The notes under the pieces are model-generated. The model was not told where the DNA came from and did not search any database. It saw only the letters and a list, made by a program, of their open reading frames with translations. DNA of 64,000 nucleotides, taken from NCBI GenBank assembly GCA_030015575.1, contig CM057338.1:632764189-632828188 (forward strand), given 5' to 3'. Made by a program: the position numbers and the translations under genes. Positions 1-12,885 of this stretch are shown piece after piece. Position 1 is the stretch's first letter. The number at the start of each line of letters is the position of its first letter. The stretch is from Agapanthus africanus. Its lineage: Eukaryota > Streptophyta > Magnoliopsida > Asparagales > Amaryllidaceae.

Positions 1-366
1 CAGTGAACATCAAGATGAGCATTCACAATCTTCAATCCATCCTTTACCCTTCCTTCCCCAGGCTTAACGCTTGAGAACCGAACCTTCGTTCGACTTTCTT
101 CGGTTCAGAAAGCCTAGAGTTGTGGCGGCTCAGCTTGCTTCATAATGGGGACTGCTCATTTCTCCCGCATTAGTCGGTGGCCCCGTACGTACGGTTTTCA
201 GGGGGATCCGGCCGAAAGACCGGCCGGCGCCGAAAGCAAAGACAAAGACGAATGTAGTATATAAATAGGCGATTATTGCCTTTTTGTCGTGGACTGAGTA
301 TTGCACTTCAATAATTCAACAAACAGTCCCTTACAGGTCCGATAGCGAGGGGACGAGCTTGAGGAC
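1..366. other. Unassigned promoter-like sequence, split by a solo LTR
   Basis: No long open frame is present. The stretch is GC-richer than what follows. It holds a short hairpin at about 209-228 (arms CCGGCC and GGCCGG), a TATA-like string TATATAAATAGG at about 258-269, and a C/A-rich stretch after it, so it looks like a promoter and leader, perhaps the 3' part of some LTR. It resumes at 3992 after the solo LTR and stops about 4051, where gypsy B homology begins. I could not assign it to a family. Confidence 0.4.
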
Positions 367-1154
367 TGTAACGTTTTAAAATAAATAAATAAATAAAATT
401 CTTTAAGTGAATTTTATGATTTTCGGTAAAGCAAAACGTAGTTTTCATAAAACTAAACCGTAATTTTTCTTCACTATAAATTTAAAAATACCTATTTTAA
501 TTATGTTATTATTAGTAAATGGTGTTTATTTAGCCACTTATAAATTTTTAGTTTAATTAAATATTTTTCTTAAATTAATTATTTTAAATATTAACATAAG
601 CTTTATTTTTACAATAAATTAGTGTAAGTTACAAATTTGAATGGGTTAAATTTGAAAAAATGAACCATTGCATCTTAGAATCAAGTGTGTTTCATGCAAA
701 ATTTATTTTCAAAATTTTACAATGGTTCTAGACCATTCTAGGTCAAATGGAGTGAAGAAAATAAAGAATTTTTAAAGAAATTCATGAAAAGACTTAATTG
801 TGTGATATTTTTGTGAAACCTTCTACACTTTTCTTCATCTTTTCTCACTCTCCTCTCTTTTCCTCACCTCATGGCCGGCCTCACCTCTATGGGCAGCCCC
901 AAAATTTTCCCCCACTCATTTTTGCATTAAAAATCATCAAAATTCATCAAAAATTCAATAAAAAATCCACAAAATCCTAATAAATTCCTACCCTCTATTC
1001 TTTGCTCATCTTTACATGGATTTTAGAGATGGAAAGAATTCATTTTGGAGGCTTATTTTCATGTTTGGATCTCATGTTGTGGAGGTACCCCTCACGTGGA
1101 CTGCGGGTGATGAAGAAGAGGATGGCGACATCGTTTTCGACAGACAAGGACCAG

Positions 1155-3406
1155 GTGAGTAGATGTATATCTACGGGGGGAAGTCGGGTGGATGGCGTTT
1201 AGCACCCCCGCAAGCGTAGAATAGGAATAAGTACTTATTGTCATTAGGAAGCCAGACGTGACCTTAGAATTTCGGTGAGTAGGCCCCTAGTAATGACCCT
1301 AGGTGGGACTTGACTGATTTAGAAAGACCATACCAGAGAATGAATAATTTGGAAGAGATTCGTAGGTTTTAGGTAGATACACACACACAGACACACTGAG
1401 ACTCAACGTGGTGTATACGTGTATGTGTATATATATATAGGACTAGGTGTAGGTATATATATATATACACACAATACGTATATGTGATACAAGGATGTGA
1501 TATGATACACGGGAATGAAACAATATAACTGGGCTGATGTCGTGATTCTTGGCTATACAGTCGTGTTTTGATGTTAGCGGATCATTAGAAAATGAGATAA
1601 TGGATTTGTATACATGAACAATAATAAAGGGTGGTGACGATATTAAAGTACATGGGACTCTAAAATAGAACCCGGACCGTAACCAGTGCCTGAAATTCTG
1701 ATACGATATCATATAGGTGTGACTTGATTTCGACATGATATATATGTAACTTGATTACGATATCATATAGGTGTGACTTGATTACGATATGATCTAAGTG
1801 TGACTTAATCACAATATGATACATATACATGATATTTCTGAGGATAAATTAACGATGTATATTTATTCTGGCAATGATATATGATGTATGCGATTACAGT
1901 ATAGCACCTTGATCTTGACATGTGTTGATGGTGATATTATACGAATGATGAGACACGTAGGTGATACTTGATCCGTACCCCGATATTGAGATGTCGTACG
2001 ATGGATTTTACCGTACGAGGCAGAGATGTGATGATTGGTCCGCACTCTTGTTTCGAGGAAATCGTACTACGTATGTAACGTTACTGAGGCTGGATCGCCG
2101 ACTATTAGAGATATGGACTCAGACTTTAGGTGTACTCTTATTTCTTATCGACTAGTTTCTTAAGTTTAGTCCTTAGGAGGTTAGATGGACACTAGTTTAG
2201 GCTCGAGTCATATAGTTGTAGTTGTGCTTGTATATCACAGATGAGTAGTTATTACACATCCGTCTTTACATTCATACCGCAATCATAATGTGCATGTTCA
2301 TACATATGATTCTATAATCAGCATAAAACTTTTCCTGTTAGGACACCAGCACCATTACCGATGATGCGCATATTCCACGCACACTTATTTGCCGGCTCAC
2401 GCACATCATCATCGGTAATTGCTATGTCACGTACATTTTATATCATATTATCTTTTATTGATAGAATCAGCAAACAGCTAGATCGATATAATATTGTGAT
2501 TACTCTCTGATGTTAGTCTAGACATGGCACTTATTACTTAGACATTCATGCATTCATATTTTCATGTTATCATGCAGTATTATGGGGCATATACCGACAC
2601 TTATCATATACTTACTCATGATTTTTGGGATTTTGGATTTATATGAGATTTCTGGTTTTCTGGGGAAAACCGCAAGAATACATAAAAACTTCTCTCTCTC
2701 TCTCCTCCTCTCTTTTTAAAACATAAGATGCGGTTTTCTCGTGATGTATGTGTCGTCCACCATGAGATTTCATGTTTTCTGTTGGATTTCGAGACCCGAT
2801 TCGAGGAGTGGATGAACCGTCTCGGGTACATGGTGGGCCCGGTATGGTACCCCAAGGAAAGAAGATCGAGTTGTAGACGATGAGCCTGGCAGGGGAGGAC
2901 TACCTACTGGTGATGTCTGGCGCGGCGGATATCCGGAGGATACCGACCGTTGTCGTGAGATTTGATGATATGGGCCGATCCGGACTGACAGAGCCCGAGA
3001 TATTGAGACTATGAGGTATTGAGACTTGAGATTTACATGTTTTGTATCGTTGCTTGACACGGATTTCCATGGATTTCATCGATGATATTTCAGATTTTCT
3101 ATACAAATTTACCATGATAAAAGTTAAAGATTTTCCTTATACAGATATATCTAGATTTCAAGATTGATTGTTTTACATTCATAGTGCATGCATATTCATT
3201 CACACGACATATTATTACTTGAGGCACTGACACGAGCACGGAGTATTTGCATTTACACGTAGTATTACCCTGCTATTACTAGACGATTGGGATATAGTAG
3301 TGTATTATCATGACCTAGGATAACGTCGTGCATTCGATTTCTTTTCGCAGATATCTTCTACTCACGAGTTGCCAACTCACCCCCGTTGTGCCAAATTTTA
3401 TTACAG
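1155..3406 (+). other. Putative second intron of the gypsy A LTR leader
   Basis: A strong plant-type 5' splice signal, CAG followed by GTGAGT, stands at 1152-1160. A T-rich stretch ending TTACAG follows the block ACTCACCCCCGTTGTGCC at about 3401-3406. The same donor and the same block followed by a CAG acceptor recur in families B, C and D. Family E keeps the donor, but its acceptor lies beyond the window. No copy in this window has lost the segment, so splicing here is inferred from the signals alone. Confidence 0.4.
2353..2430 (+). promoter_or_regulatory. Conserved LTR stem-loop (gypsy A, copy 1)
   Basis: The arms ATTACCGATGATG and CATCATCGGTAAT pair perfectly over 13 bases around a loop of roughly 40 bases. 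They are followed by TGCTATGTCAC, a tail shared with the other LTR families. The other families have different arm sequences that still pair, which points to selection on structure. Confidence 0.6.
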
Positions 3407-3991
3407 ATTCGATATACAGGTTTCCCTGGCAGCTTGCTGGCACATCTTTTCATTCAGGGTGATTTGCACGGTAGGTTGGTTCACTTGTATCTGGACCGCC
3501 GTTGTACTGTTATTACTTCATTTGTATCTAGTAAGCTCCATCAACCAAACTTGTATTACTTGATACTTTACTGGACCATTTATTTATTTTGACCTTAGAG
3601 TCGCGCTTGTATTATTACGATATCTGGTGGTTTTGTTTTCGTTTGAGTTTTGAGCCTCGCCCTTCGGCGTTGTATAATATTGTGCATTGGTGTGGTTGTT
3701 TCCGCCTTTTGGCGTAGAGCTAGCTCCTGTTTGGGGATGCTTTTTATTGTTTGTATATATATTATTCTTGTTTGTACCCGTTTGGGGCCAGTTTTTACAA
3801 AGAAGACTCTGCCGAAATTTTTGAGAAAATTGGATGTTGCTTTTAAACTTGTTTTCTACATGTTTTCCTTCTTCTTCTTTTTTTATGGTTTAGATTTCTG
3901 GGCTTCGGCTTACTTAGGTTACGTTGTGCCTCTAGACGCTTCGTAATCTAAGTGTCGGTCACATTCCGTACTTTCGGGCTGTGACAAGGAC

Positions 3992-4051
3992 ACTACTGCC
4001 TTTCTCGGAGTTCCTTCTTTTGATGTTTCGTTATCGCATCTATAAATTACG
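3992..4051. other. Continuation of the unassigned sequence of 1-366
   Basis: This short piece directly follows the target duplication of the gypsy A solo LTR and precedes the point where gypsy B homology begins at about 4052. It contains no gene. Confidence 0.4.
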
Positions 4052-6060
4052 ATGGATTACTGTACGCGATGAGTTTTACCTGATGATTGATCCATACCCT
4101 TGACTCGAGGATGCCGTACGATGGATTATACCGTACGTGATGCTATGAGGCTGGATTGCCGATTGATAGATTCATCGACTCGGATATGTTATAGATATTT
4201 TAATCCCTTAGGTAGATGTTAGATTAGATACGTATATTTTATAATGCGGCGCTTAGGGTTTACTTTTCTGCTACGTTTATGATATTCTCATTACATTGTA
4301 TATACCTGTGCTTCCATTGTTTGTTATGATATTGTATGCTAGTACACCTGCACAATTATCGATGATGCGTATGTTACACTTACACAGATTTGCCGGCCCA
4401 CACACAATCATCATCGGTAATTGCTATGTCACTTACGCAGTCAATTTCTATATCATGCTATTACTCTTAATTGTTCAGTATTATCATATGACTCGTTGGC
4501 AAGACATACTGATATGCTCACATCACTATTCTATGTTGCATGATATATTGATATGCTCACATTTCAGTTCTATGTTTGCATACATCATGCTTTACGATTA
4601 TACGCATTGAGATGTTATTTTCATGAGATTCTGGATTTAAGAACCGTGGTTATATTTCAAAAGAAAGTATGTATTGTTTTAAAAACCCGGTTTCTTTTGA
4701 TATGATATTTCGATGCATCCACCATGAGTTTTCTCGGTTATGAGCTATGTGATACCCGATTCGAGGAGCTGGACGAACCGTTTGCGGGTACATGGTGGAC
4801 CCGATATGGTACCCCAGGACAAGAAAGGTATGTTGTGCAGTAGATGATGAGCCTGGTAGAGGGACTACTACCTACTGGTGATAGTTTTGACCTGGTGGTT
4901 ATCCGGAGGATACCGACCGGAGTCGTGAGATGGATATGGGCCTATCCGGACTGACGGAGCCCGAGATATGAGGATTTACGTGTCGATGCTGGACATGGGT
5001 TTCATGATGTTTCGAGTGTCGGTGTTGGGCACTCAGGTTCCATGATTTTGATGTGTCGTTGATGGATACACGTTGGTTGGTATCCTCATACATACATGCA
5101 TATTCCTTCATGATGTTGCGAGTGTCGATGTTGGACACTCAGGTTCCTTGATGTTGATTGTGTCATTGATGAACGCGTGGATGATATCCACCTGCATATA
5201 GGCATATGATTCAGATGTTTATTTGTATATGTCATTGGCATTGATTATATTGTTGACATATATGTATACATGGTCACCCTAGATATCATAGTATTACCTT
5301 CTTGATATAGTGACCTAGGAAATGGTTGTTTTATTCGATTTCTACCTGCTGATGTTTTCTACTCACGAGTTGGCAACTCACCCCCGTTGTGCCACAGTTC
5401 TTGTAGGTTGGCCGCTTGGGATCAGTAGCGGTCTCGCTGGCACGCAGCTTGCATTCGGGTGTTTTGCTATGGTAGGTGGGACACATTGGATCGTGCCCAC
5501 TCTTATATTTATTATTTCTTATTGTATCTAGATAAACTCCATCAATCAAAAACTAGAATTTGTATATTCAGTGGACTTAGACGGACTTGTGGTTGCGAGA
5601 CTTAGAGAGATGGTATATGTTCGCTATGTGTTGATTTAAAGTCTTGCTTTATTCAAATTATTCCTTCTGGGTTGATCTTCGCCGTTGGGTGTCGTATACA
5701 TTGTTTGCGTGGTTGTGATTCCGCCATTTAGCGAAGAGCTAGCTCCCGCTTGGGGATGCCTTTTATATTGTTATGTATATGTGGTTTCGGTTCAAAATAT
5801 ACAAGGGAGGTGCTGTCCAAATTTTAAAGACAAAAAATGTTCTCAACTTTAGTACATTCTACTTGCGTTTTCTTATATCATTAGTTATGCATTTATAGAT
5901 AAACTTTATTTCATTATACCTTTATTTCAAAAGTGCACCCCTACTATTTTCCGTAAAAAGTGTTTAGATTTTCTGGGTTTCGGCTTACTTGAATTACGTT
6001 ACGCCTTTGGACGTTGCGTGATTTAAGTGCCGGTCACGTACTAAATTTTGGGTCGTGAAA
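4052..6060 (+). mobile_element. Ty3/gypsy family B LTR, 3' half (5'-truncated)
   Basis: From ATGGATTAC at 4052 the sequence follows the second half of the complete family B LTR at 56054-60205, starting at the base that matches about 58170, with only scattered differences. It ends GTGAAA, where the other copy ends GTGACA, and is followed directly by a primer-binding site, so it acts as the upstream LTR of the gypsy B interior. It carries the stem-loop at about 4354-4432, the hairpin cluster at 4979-5190 and the ACTCACCCCCGTTGTGCC block at about 5378. Confidence 0.85.
4979..5190 (+). repeat. Cluster of GTGTC..GACAC hairpins in the gypsy B LTR
   Basis: About five short hairpins share the plan GTGTC, six or so bases of the type GATGTT, then GGACAC: near 4979, 5015, 5052, 5121 and 5159. 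A single such hairpin is found at the same place in families A, C and D, so family B seems to have multiplied it. Confidence 0.55.
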
Positions 6061-6259
6061 AAATTGGTATCAAAGCGTTAGGTTTAACCTTGGTTTGAGT
6101 CTGGGTTTGACTATGCGGAGTCTAGGGCGTATATATATATATTTCGGAAGCTAGGCTTGACCTTACGGAACTTAGACTTGACGGGGGATGTTAGACCCGA
6201 ACTTTCGTTACATAGGTTGACCTTGATTGATGGAGTAGGTAGCTTGAGTAGAGTGGCAT
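6061..6259 (+). mobile_element. Gypsy B interior, copy 1: primer-binding site and first leader part
   Basis: The sequence opens with a tRNA-Met type primer-binding site TGGTATCAAAGCG at about 6065-6077 and continues as an untranslated leader. It matches 60206-60400, the start of interior copy 2. It is interrupted at about 6259 by a reversed copia solo LTR and resumes at 8370. Confidence 0.75.
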
Positions 6260-8369
6260 TGAAAGATTTGCCTAGCATCCTATGTAGAGTTTTGAAGCAT
6301 CACATGTCTCAAAGTTTAGTTTTTTATGGTGCTAAACAAGCATACAATGGAATCGATCCTAGAAAATTAGGGTTTCGAAATTAAAGCCAATAAAAACTAG
6401 GGTTTCGAGACTACAACCTTTGTAGCTCCCTTTCGCTAGACTCTTTGGTCTCTTGGGTGTTGGAAGAAGGTCCTCTTGAAGTCCTCTCACGTCCACGACG
6501 ATCCACCCGGAGTTCCTCGTCCAAGCTCGCAACTTCGATTATCAAGATGAGAATCGAAGAGAACACTCTAAACAAGTTGGCTAAACTTGTGTAGAATGAT
6601 GTTGTGGTTAAGATTCTCGCTTCAAAAACCTTTCTTTATGTGTGTTTTACTCACTAGAAAAAAACTAGAGAGCAAATGGTGAAGGAGGATGAAGATGGTA
6701 GCTTTTTTTTTAACAAGAGTAAAAATGACAACCATGAAAAGAAATGAAATATATCTTTATATATATTTTATTTCTTCTCACTTCAAACCATAGTTAAGTG
6801 ATGGAGACATTATTTAACTTGAGTTTTAAAACACAAAGAGAAGGATAACTCAAGGTTAGAGGTAGGTGAGAATGGTTAGGTTAAAGAAGAGTGTAGAAAC
6901 AACTCAAGAATTATCCTTTCCTTTTCCATTTTGTTTTAAACATAAAATTAAATAATAATCCATATATTTATCCATGGTGTGAGTCTTATATTTCCACCAT
7001 TTCCGTGTGTGAACAACCATGATAGATGGGTGTATGTATGTATGTATGTATGCACATCCATATGTGCATGAAACTAGTAAGAAAGAAAGAAAGTAAAACA
7101 TACATGCATGCACACATCCATCATTCAAGAAAAGGTTTTAAGTGAGAAAACTAATGGTTAAATGATAAATCAACACTTGATTTATCAATCCGACCATATC
7201 ACATATGACCCTACCAAAAGCGAGCCGCCCGATCAATGTACGGTATCATATACGCGCATTTTAATCGGGTCCATGCGCATATCGCATACGCACACCACAA
7301 CGTTTCGCCTGGACTAGGTAACTCCTGTGTGGGACTCTAAGACTCATCAATACGCCGGCAGAGGGTGATGATCATATCAAGTACCCCCAAGCCGCAAGCG
7401 GTCAGCTAAACGTAACGGCCACCCGGGTATTGAGCGATCAGAAGAAAACAAGCGAACCTGCTACAACTCCCGTCGAGCCAACCGGCAACACTACCGTACA
7501 GTCCGGTCTCTTCGTCAGATATGCTACATATCGAGCCTAGGGATGGTCACGTCGACCCCAATAACTCAATAAGTCATGCCGATGAATGGTCTATAACAGA
7601 TCGAGAAACTACTGATAACACTTATCAGCAAATCTCAGCAGCCCTGGCCAGGGACTTACTGATATAACCAGTCGGGCACAGCACAGCATCAACTCCCAAT
7701 ACCGGGAGAGACGAAACCCCTCCTATCGCTCATTGCCTTCGTGTGTCTCGGGACTGTACCCAACGGCCACCTGTTTGCACGACTCAGTAGAGCCGTGGTA
7801 GGGTAGCAATCAAAATACAGTAGGAGAACACACAAGACTCTATGACGATCTCGGGTCTACAGACTAACCTGTACCAGTGTCACCTGAGAACTGCTATCCG
7901 ACGATAGATATAATTCCATATAGGAGTTCTCGGTGAGTCCGTCCAGTGTACCCAGTCACCACTGAGCACCCGTATATGGTCTTGATGTCAAACATCGATG
8001 AATGTGGGAATATTCATCGCCCATCGTATGGGTCTAGTATCATATACGCTAGTCTACTCTGGTATATCAATGCCCCGTCTCGATATACCTACGACTAGGG
8101 ACTTTCCAGGATATGCTTATAGACTACAGATGTCCCACTAGTATGATCTCTATCATAATCAGAGCAGTCAAGCCAATATCCTCAGGGCTTTATCAGCATG
8201 TATGAATGAATAAAAGCATGATCAAATCAACATGTCAGATAAAGAAGAACCAGATAGCATACTATCATGTCGAGCAAGAATGCATACTGAATATATATAT
8301 ATATATATATACATGTATAGATACATCCACTATCATATAATGGCCTCTAGGGCATACATATATCCAACA
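6260..8369 (-). mobile_element. Solo LTR, Ty1/copia Angela type, reversed
   Basis: Read on the minus strand it starts TGTTGGATATATGTATGCCC and continues like the copia LTRs at 8931, 27626 and 49190, including the segment on the Angela sequences that runs into a WGGGTGC-like TGATATGATCATC stretch. The flanks GGCAT (6255-6259) and GGCGT (8370-8374) agree at four of five bases, and the uninterrupted site is seen near 60395-60402. There is no internal region, so this is a solo LTR. It is more diverged from the other copia LTRs than they are from one another, which suggests an older insertion or another subfamily. An AT microsatellite sits at about 8294-8312. Confidence 0.82.
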
Positions 8370-8930
8370 GGCGTACCGTACGTATATTCCGTGGCATACC
8401 TACGATACGATACTCCACTTAAGAAACCTTAGGATGTACTTATCTTGAGATCTGTGATACTATTCGTTCCTATGATCATATATCCATTTGGGATCTGTTG
8501 ATCTCTTTCGTTCATTTGATCTATCTTCTTCGATACATGCTTGAGGTCTGACCATTATGTTTGCTGGTGATATAGGAACGTGTATGTATAGTGTTGTGTT
8601 GTGACCTCTTGTTGAGGAGAGTGTTCGGTTTTGCACCGGATGATCGGGCCATTGATAGAGGCTGCCAGATTAGGAGGAATGTTGATATACAGCCTACCTC
8701 AGAGATCGCGATGTTTTCTACCGTGCAGATAGATGACACAGCTGTTGCTGAGATTGATGGGATGTCGTTTCCAGATTTTATGAGCTGGAACCGCTGGAGC
8801 TGTCAGGCAGAGATGTGACAGGAGATAGCTAGTCTATCTCGAGTTGAGCGACTAATATGATTCGCCAGATTTGATGTGCCGACGCAGGCTTGGTTGAGTT
8901 GAAGAATTCCAATTGTAGGATCTTACTTGG
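8370..8930 (+). mobile_element. Gypsy B interior, copy 1: leader and decayed gag-like part
   Basis: This segment matches 60395-60957 of interior copy 2 almost base for base. It probably spans the end of the leader and the start of a former gag region, but I see no recognisable domain and only short open frames. It is cut by the outer Angela element at 8930. Confidence 0.65.
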
Positions 8931-11150
8931 TGTTAGTGGTATGTATGCCCTAGAGGCCAGTATTGTACAGATGATGTATATTATATTGGATGCTTCGACA
9001 TATATAGAGAGGACTTTCTTGCTCGATATGATAGTATGCTATCTGGTTGCACTTTACTTTAACATGTATACTTGTCTCTTTATACTATTTTATAGTTACA
9101 TGTTGGTAAAGCCCTTAAGATGTGTACTTGACTACCTGGACTATGATGCGGATCATACTAGTGGGGACATGGTAGTCCATAAGTACATCCTTCAAGGTCC
9201 CTAGTCGTGGGTGTATCGAAACGGGGCATCGATATACCAGTGTAGACTAGCGTATACGCTTCTCGACCCATGAGATGAGCGATGGATGATCCCATATCCA
9301 TTGGTGTTTGACATCAGAGATGGTATACGAGTGCTCAGTGGAGACTGGGTACACTGGACAGACTCGCCGAGAACTCCCAGATGGTATTATACCTCACGTC
9401 AGATGGCAGTTCTCTGGTGACACTTGTGCAGGTTAGTCTGTAGACCCGAGATCGTCATAGAGTCTTATGTGATTCCCACTGTGCTTTGATTTCCACCTTA
9501 CCACGTCCATGAGGGCATGCAAAATGGTGGTTTTTGGGTACAGTCCCGAGTCACATGGAGGCAATGAGCGATAGGAGGGGTTTCGTCTCTCCCGGTATTG
9601 GGGGTTGATGTTGCGCTGTGCTCGATTGGCCGTAACAGGGAAGTCCCTGGCCAGGGCTGATTAGAGATTTACTGGTAAGTGTTACCAGTAGTTTCTCGAC
9701 CCGTTATGAACCTCACATCGGCACGACTTATCGGTTATTGGGGTCTGACGTTTACCACCCATAGACTTGATATGCGACATATCAGACGAGGAAACCGGAC
9801 TGTACGGGAAGTGTTAGCGGCAGGCTTTTACAGGAGTTGGAGCGGGCTTGCTTGCTGATCTTCTGATCGCTAAATACCCGGGTAGCCGTTACGTCCAGCT
9901 ACTACCGCTGACGGCTTGTGGGTGCTTGATGTGATCATCATCTACTGCCGGCGTATTGACGAGTCTTTAGAGTCCTACATAGAGGTTTTACTGGCTCAGG
10001 CAAAACGAAATAGGAGCGCATATGTGATATGTGCGGGACCGAGAATAAGGCGAGTATGTGATACCGTTTTCTATTCTCGTGACTTATTGTATCGATTGGT
10101 TATATATGATATAGTCGGGTTATCGAATCAAGTGTTGATTCGATAAGTCGATACATTGGATGTTAGTCGGTTATATGAGATATGACCGGATTATTAAGTC
10201 AAGTGTTAATTTAATAATTAAGTGTATAATTGTATATTAGATATACTAGTTTACATTTACTAACACATGTTCACTTAGGGCTTTTTCTCACATGTACACA
10301 TCTTTACTATATATATGATATATATTAAAATGTGTTATCTTTTTGTATCATGATTGATGATACATTTATCCATTGGTGTATGAGACTTAAACTATGCTAA
10401 TTTTTAGTTTGGATTTTTAATATTTAAAGTAAATACAAAATCAAGTGGAGGATTAGAAAATGCATGAAGCTTGTGGAAGCTTGTGGATGCATTGACTAAT
10501 TCAACTTGAGTTTGTATTTTACTATGGATATTTATTAACCCAACCATAACAATTAGCCTAGGGTTAAGTCTCTACAAGAGTTAGTATATGATACTCACTC
10601 ACCATGGTTAGATCACACACTTGATCATTATCCTCTTCTCTTTTCTTTTGTTCATCTTCTTCATTGTTCAAAAGAAAAGCTTGCTAGGGTTTGATCCAAA
10701 GGGAGAACTAAAGTGAGAAATAAAAATCTAAAGAGAACCCACTTCCTATTTCTCCATCCTCTACTAGACTAGCACTTTAGTATAGGGTGTTTGCTTCACT
10801 AATTCTCAAATTAGTGAAGTAGTAGCTTGAGTTGGAATTCCCTCGACGTAGATCATCTTCGGCCTCTAAGACTTCATGCAAGGTCGCATCTTTCGCCTCG
10901 TGAAGCCATGCAAGAGCCCGAGAGAACCTTGATCGCAACGAAGGGACTTCAACAAGGAGCAAATGAAGTGAAGGACCGATCTACAAAGGTTGTATTTCGT
11001 GTTCCCTTAGAAATAAAGTTGTTTGCTTACTATTAGTTTCGCCTAAACTCTAGTATACGATCTTGCTTAGGGTTGTTCGGCACATAAAAATTTAATTTTG
11101 GCATGGTCGATGCCTTGTAGAGCCTTGTTAGTGTGCCTAGTAACCCTACA
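8931..11150 (+). repeat. 5' LTR of the outer Angela element
   Basis: It starts TGTTAGTGGTATGTATGCCC and ends CCCTACA, with a length of 2220 bases. It pairs with the 3' LTR at 27626-29822. Short open frames inside it are shadows and appear again in the other LTR. Confidence 0.95.
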
Positions 11151-11165
11151 GTGGTATCAGAGCCT
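11151..11165 (+). promoter_or_regulatory. Primer-binding site of the outer Angela element
   Basis: TGGTATCAGAGC directly follows the LTR end CCCTACA. It is complementary to the 3' end of initiator tRNA-Met, the usual primer of this group. Confidence 0.92.
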
Positions 11166-12654
11166 AGCTAGAACATTAGGCGATGTGTTAACGAAGTTAA
11201 AACTCCGAACGAACCCGAACACGTCAAAGTTAACCCCCTCTCTGTACATTTTTTAAAAACTGTGTATTTTCAGAATTAAAAATACCTAAAGAAATCAGCA
11301 GGCAATTTTAAGAATTACCTTGAAAAACGAGCCCTCAAAGCCTCCACGTGGCCGTGGAACCGCGGCACTAAGCCACCATTTGCGGCGGTTCCGCGGCAGA
11401 GAAGGAGTATTGGGGACGGTTCTTCATGCAGTAATTTCCAGTACCATTCCTGCATCTTTCTGGGTATTTTTATTGTGACTCATGTGTTGAGTATTTTTGG
11501 GGTTTATTTTGTAATCGTCGATTCGATCGGCGAATTTAATTTTGTTTTGTTATTCCGGATAATTTAGAAAGTATTAAAATGTTTCGAACGGATATCATTA
11601 ACTCGATTTTTCCCGGCACGAAAAACATTCAAGTGTTGAATTTTTCTCGGGTTTAAATCTTTCGGAAATACGTGCATGTGACGTGATGGACCCTCTAGAA
11701 GACAACAAACCTTAACTCGATTATGTGACCGTCTTGAACTGCCTTTTGAACCTTAGGGTTTGAGGCAATACGGCGTGCCACATGTGAGGCGTTGGCTTGA
11801 CCTTTCTACGGCTGGACCGTTGCTACTGTGATGTATTCTGGAACTTTTAAACTCCGCTCAAGTGTTGAGAAATTTATGGAAATCTTGGGTATTTGATTAT
11901 TCGATCGGAAAGTTTAATACTGTCTATTTATCTGGAATGTGATACAATATGTGGAATTCATACAGTTAGGCATGAAATGCGAAATATGTGATATTTCGGA
12001 TTTACGATGTCTAAAGAGATTATGGATTCCAAATGTTGTAGTTTTACACTTTCTTTTCTGTGACCGTAAGTGTAATATGTGATATCGCCGGTTTCGTTGC
12101 TATATGTCAACGACAATTGGGATGCGCATATTTACTTACGTTGATAACATGTGATGTTATGTGTTGTTGGATATGTTATATTGGATCGTCGCGTTTATGG
12201 ATAGCCGGGAGTTTTATGTGAGATGAGAGTTTTTATTTTTATTCATGTAAAATAAAATGTATGTAATATTCTTTTATTGGGGCACTTCCGGGATGAGGTC
12301 GATGTCACCATTTGTATATTATTTACTTTTCCACACTAGGATAGACCCAAGGAGGAGAGCACAAGTAACAGGGTTTCTGGAGTCCAATGGGAGACCAACT
12401 CGAGGAGTCGAGTCCGGGTCTCCTAACTCTAGAATTGGTAGGGTTGCTTGCCGCTCTCGTAGGGGGTCTTAGGGTGTGGGTTTAGCTATTCATCGCGACC
12501 GTGGAATCCGTATTTTATAGAGGCTCAAAATAAAACACGGACGTCCTGGTATATCCAATGTTTCATATGTTTCTTCTGCTGCCATATCTGTGATGTGATC
12601 ATTTGATGTGCTGTGATAAATATTGTGTATAGTATATATGATATATTATATAGG

Positions 12655-12775
12655 CGTTACTTATGTTTTACACCCGTGCGAGCCCTGCCCCGCTCTGCCG
12701 TTAGTTACCTAACCTAACGGTGCATGAGGGGACATCGAGGCGAATGCGGATGGCATAAGTGTACGTCGTATTTAT
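12655..12775 (+). promoter_or_regulatory. Closed-stem RNA-like structure in the copia leader (outer copy)
   Basis: The arms ACTTATG and CATAAGT enclose a branched region that includes CCGTTAG pairing with CTAACGG. The inner element at 17510-17630 has GCTTATG and CATAAGC at the same place, which is a compensatory change. A role in RNA packaging or dimerisation is possible but only inferred. Confidence 0.5.
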
Positions 12776-12885
12776 CTGTGATGTTTAGGTGACTTAAATG
12801 ATGGGACTTCATTAATGTGATTAATGAAAGAAAAGAAACCTAAAAGATGTTGTAGAATCAAATTTTTCAAAAAGGGTAGCTACAG

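Larger units (their letters stand above)
367..3986 (+). mobile_element. Solo LTR, Ty3/gypsy family A, copy 1
   Basis: The LTR starts TGTAACGTTT and ends GTGACA. It is flanked by a perfect 5-base target duplication AGGAC (362-366 and 3987-3991), with no internal region between, so it is a solo LTR left by LTR-LTR recombination. It matches the copy at 38711-43366 along its length except for one block of about 1 kb, which is missing here exactly at a GT..AG boundary (junction 1084/1085). It contains the shared long-LTR modules: a pyrimidine-rich stretch with GGCCGGCC at about 870, the donor-like GTGAGTAGAT at 1155, a long stem-loop at 2353, CCACCATG/CATGGTGG arms at about 2758-2835, the ACTCACCCCCGTTGTGCC block at about 3376 and an AGAGCTAGCTCC block at about 3716. 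Confidence 0.93.

Noticed and set aside
1-366. Endogenous pararetrovirus promoter
   Set aside because: A TATA box with nearby leader sequence is too little. No movement protein, coat or polymerase sequence is nearby.
10827-11036. Open frame near the 3' end of the copia LTR, repeated at 29499-29708
   Set aside because: It is inside the two LTRs of the outer element and reflects their common origin.
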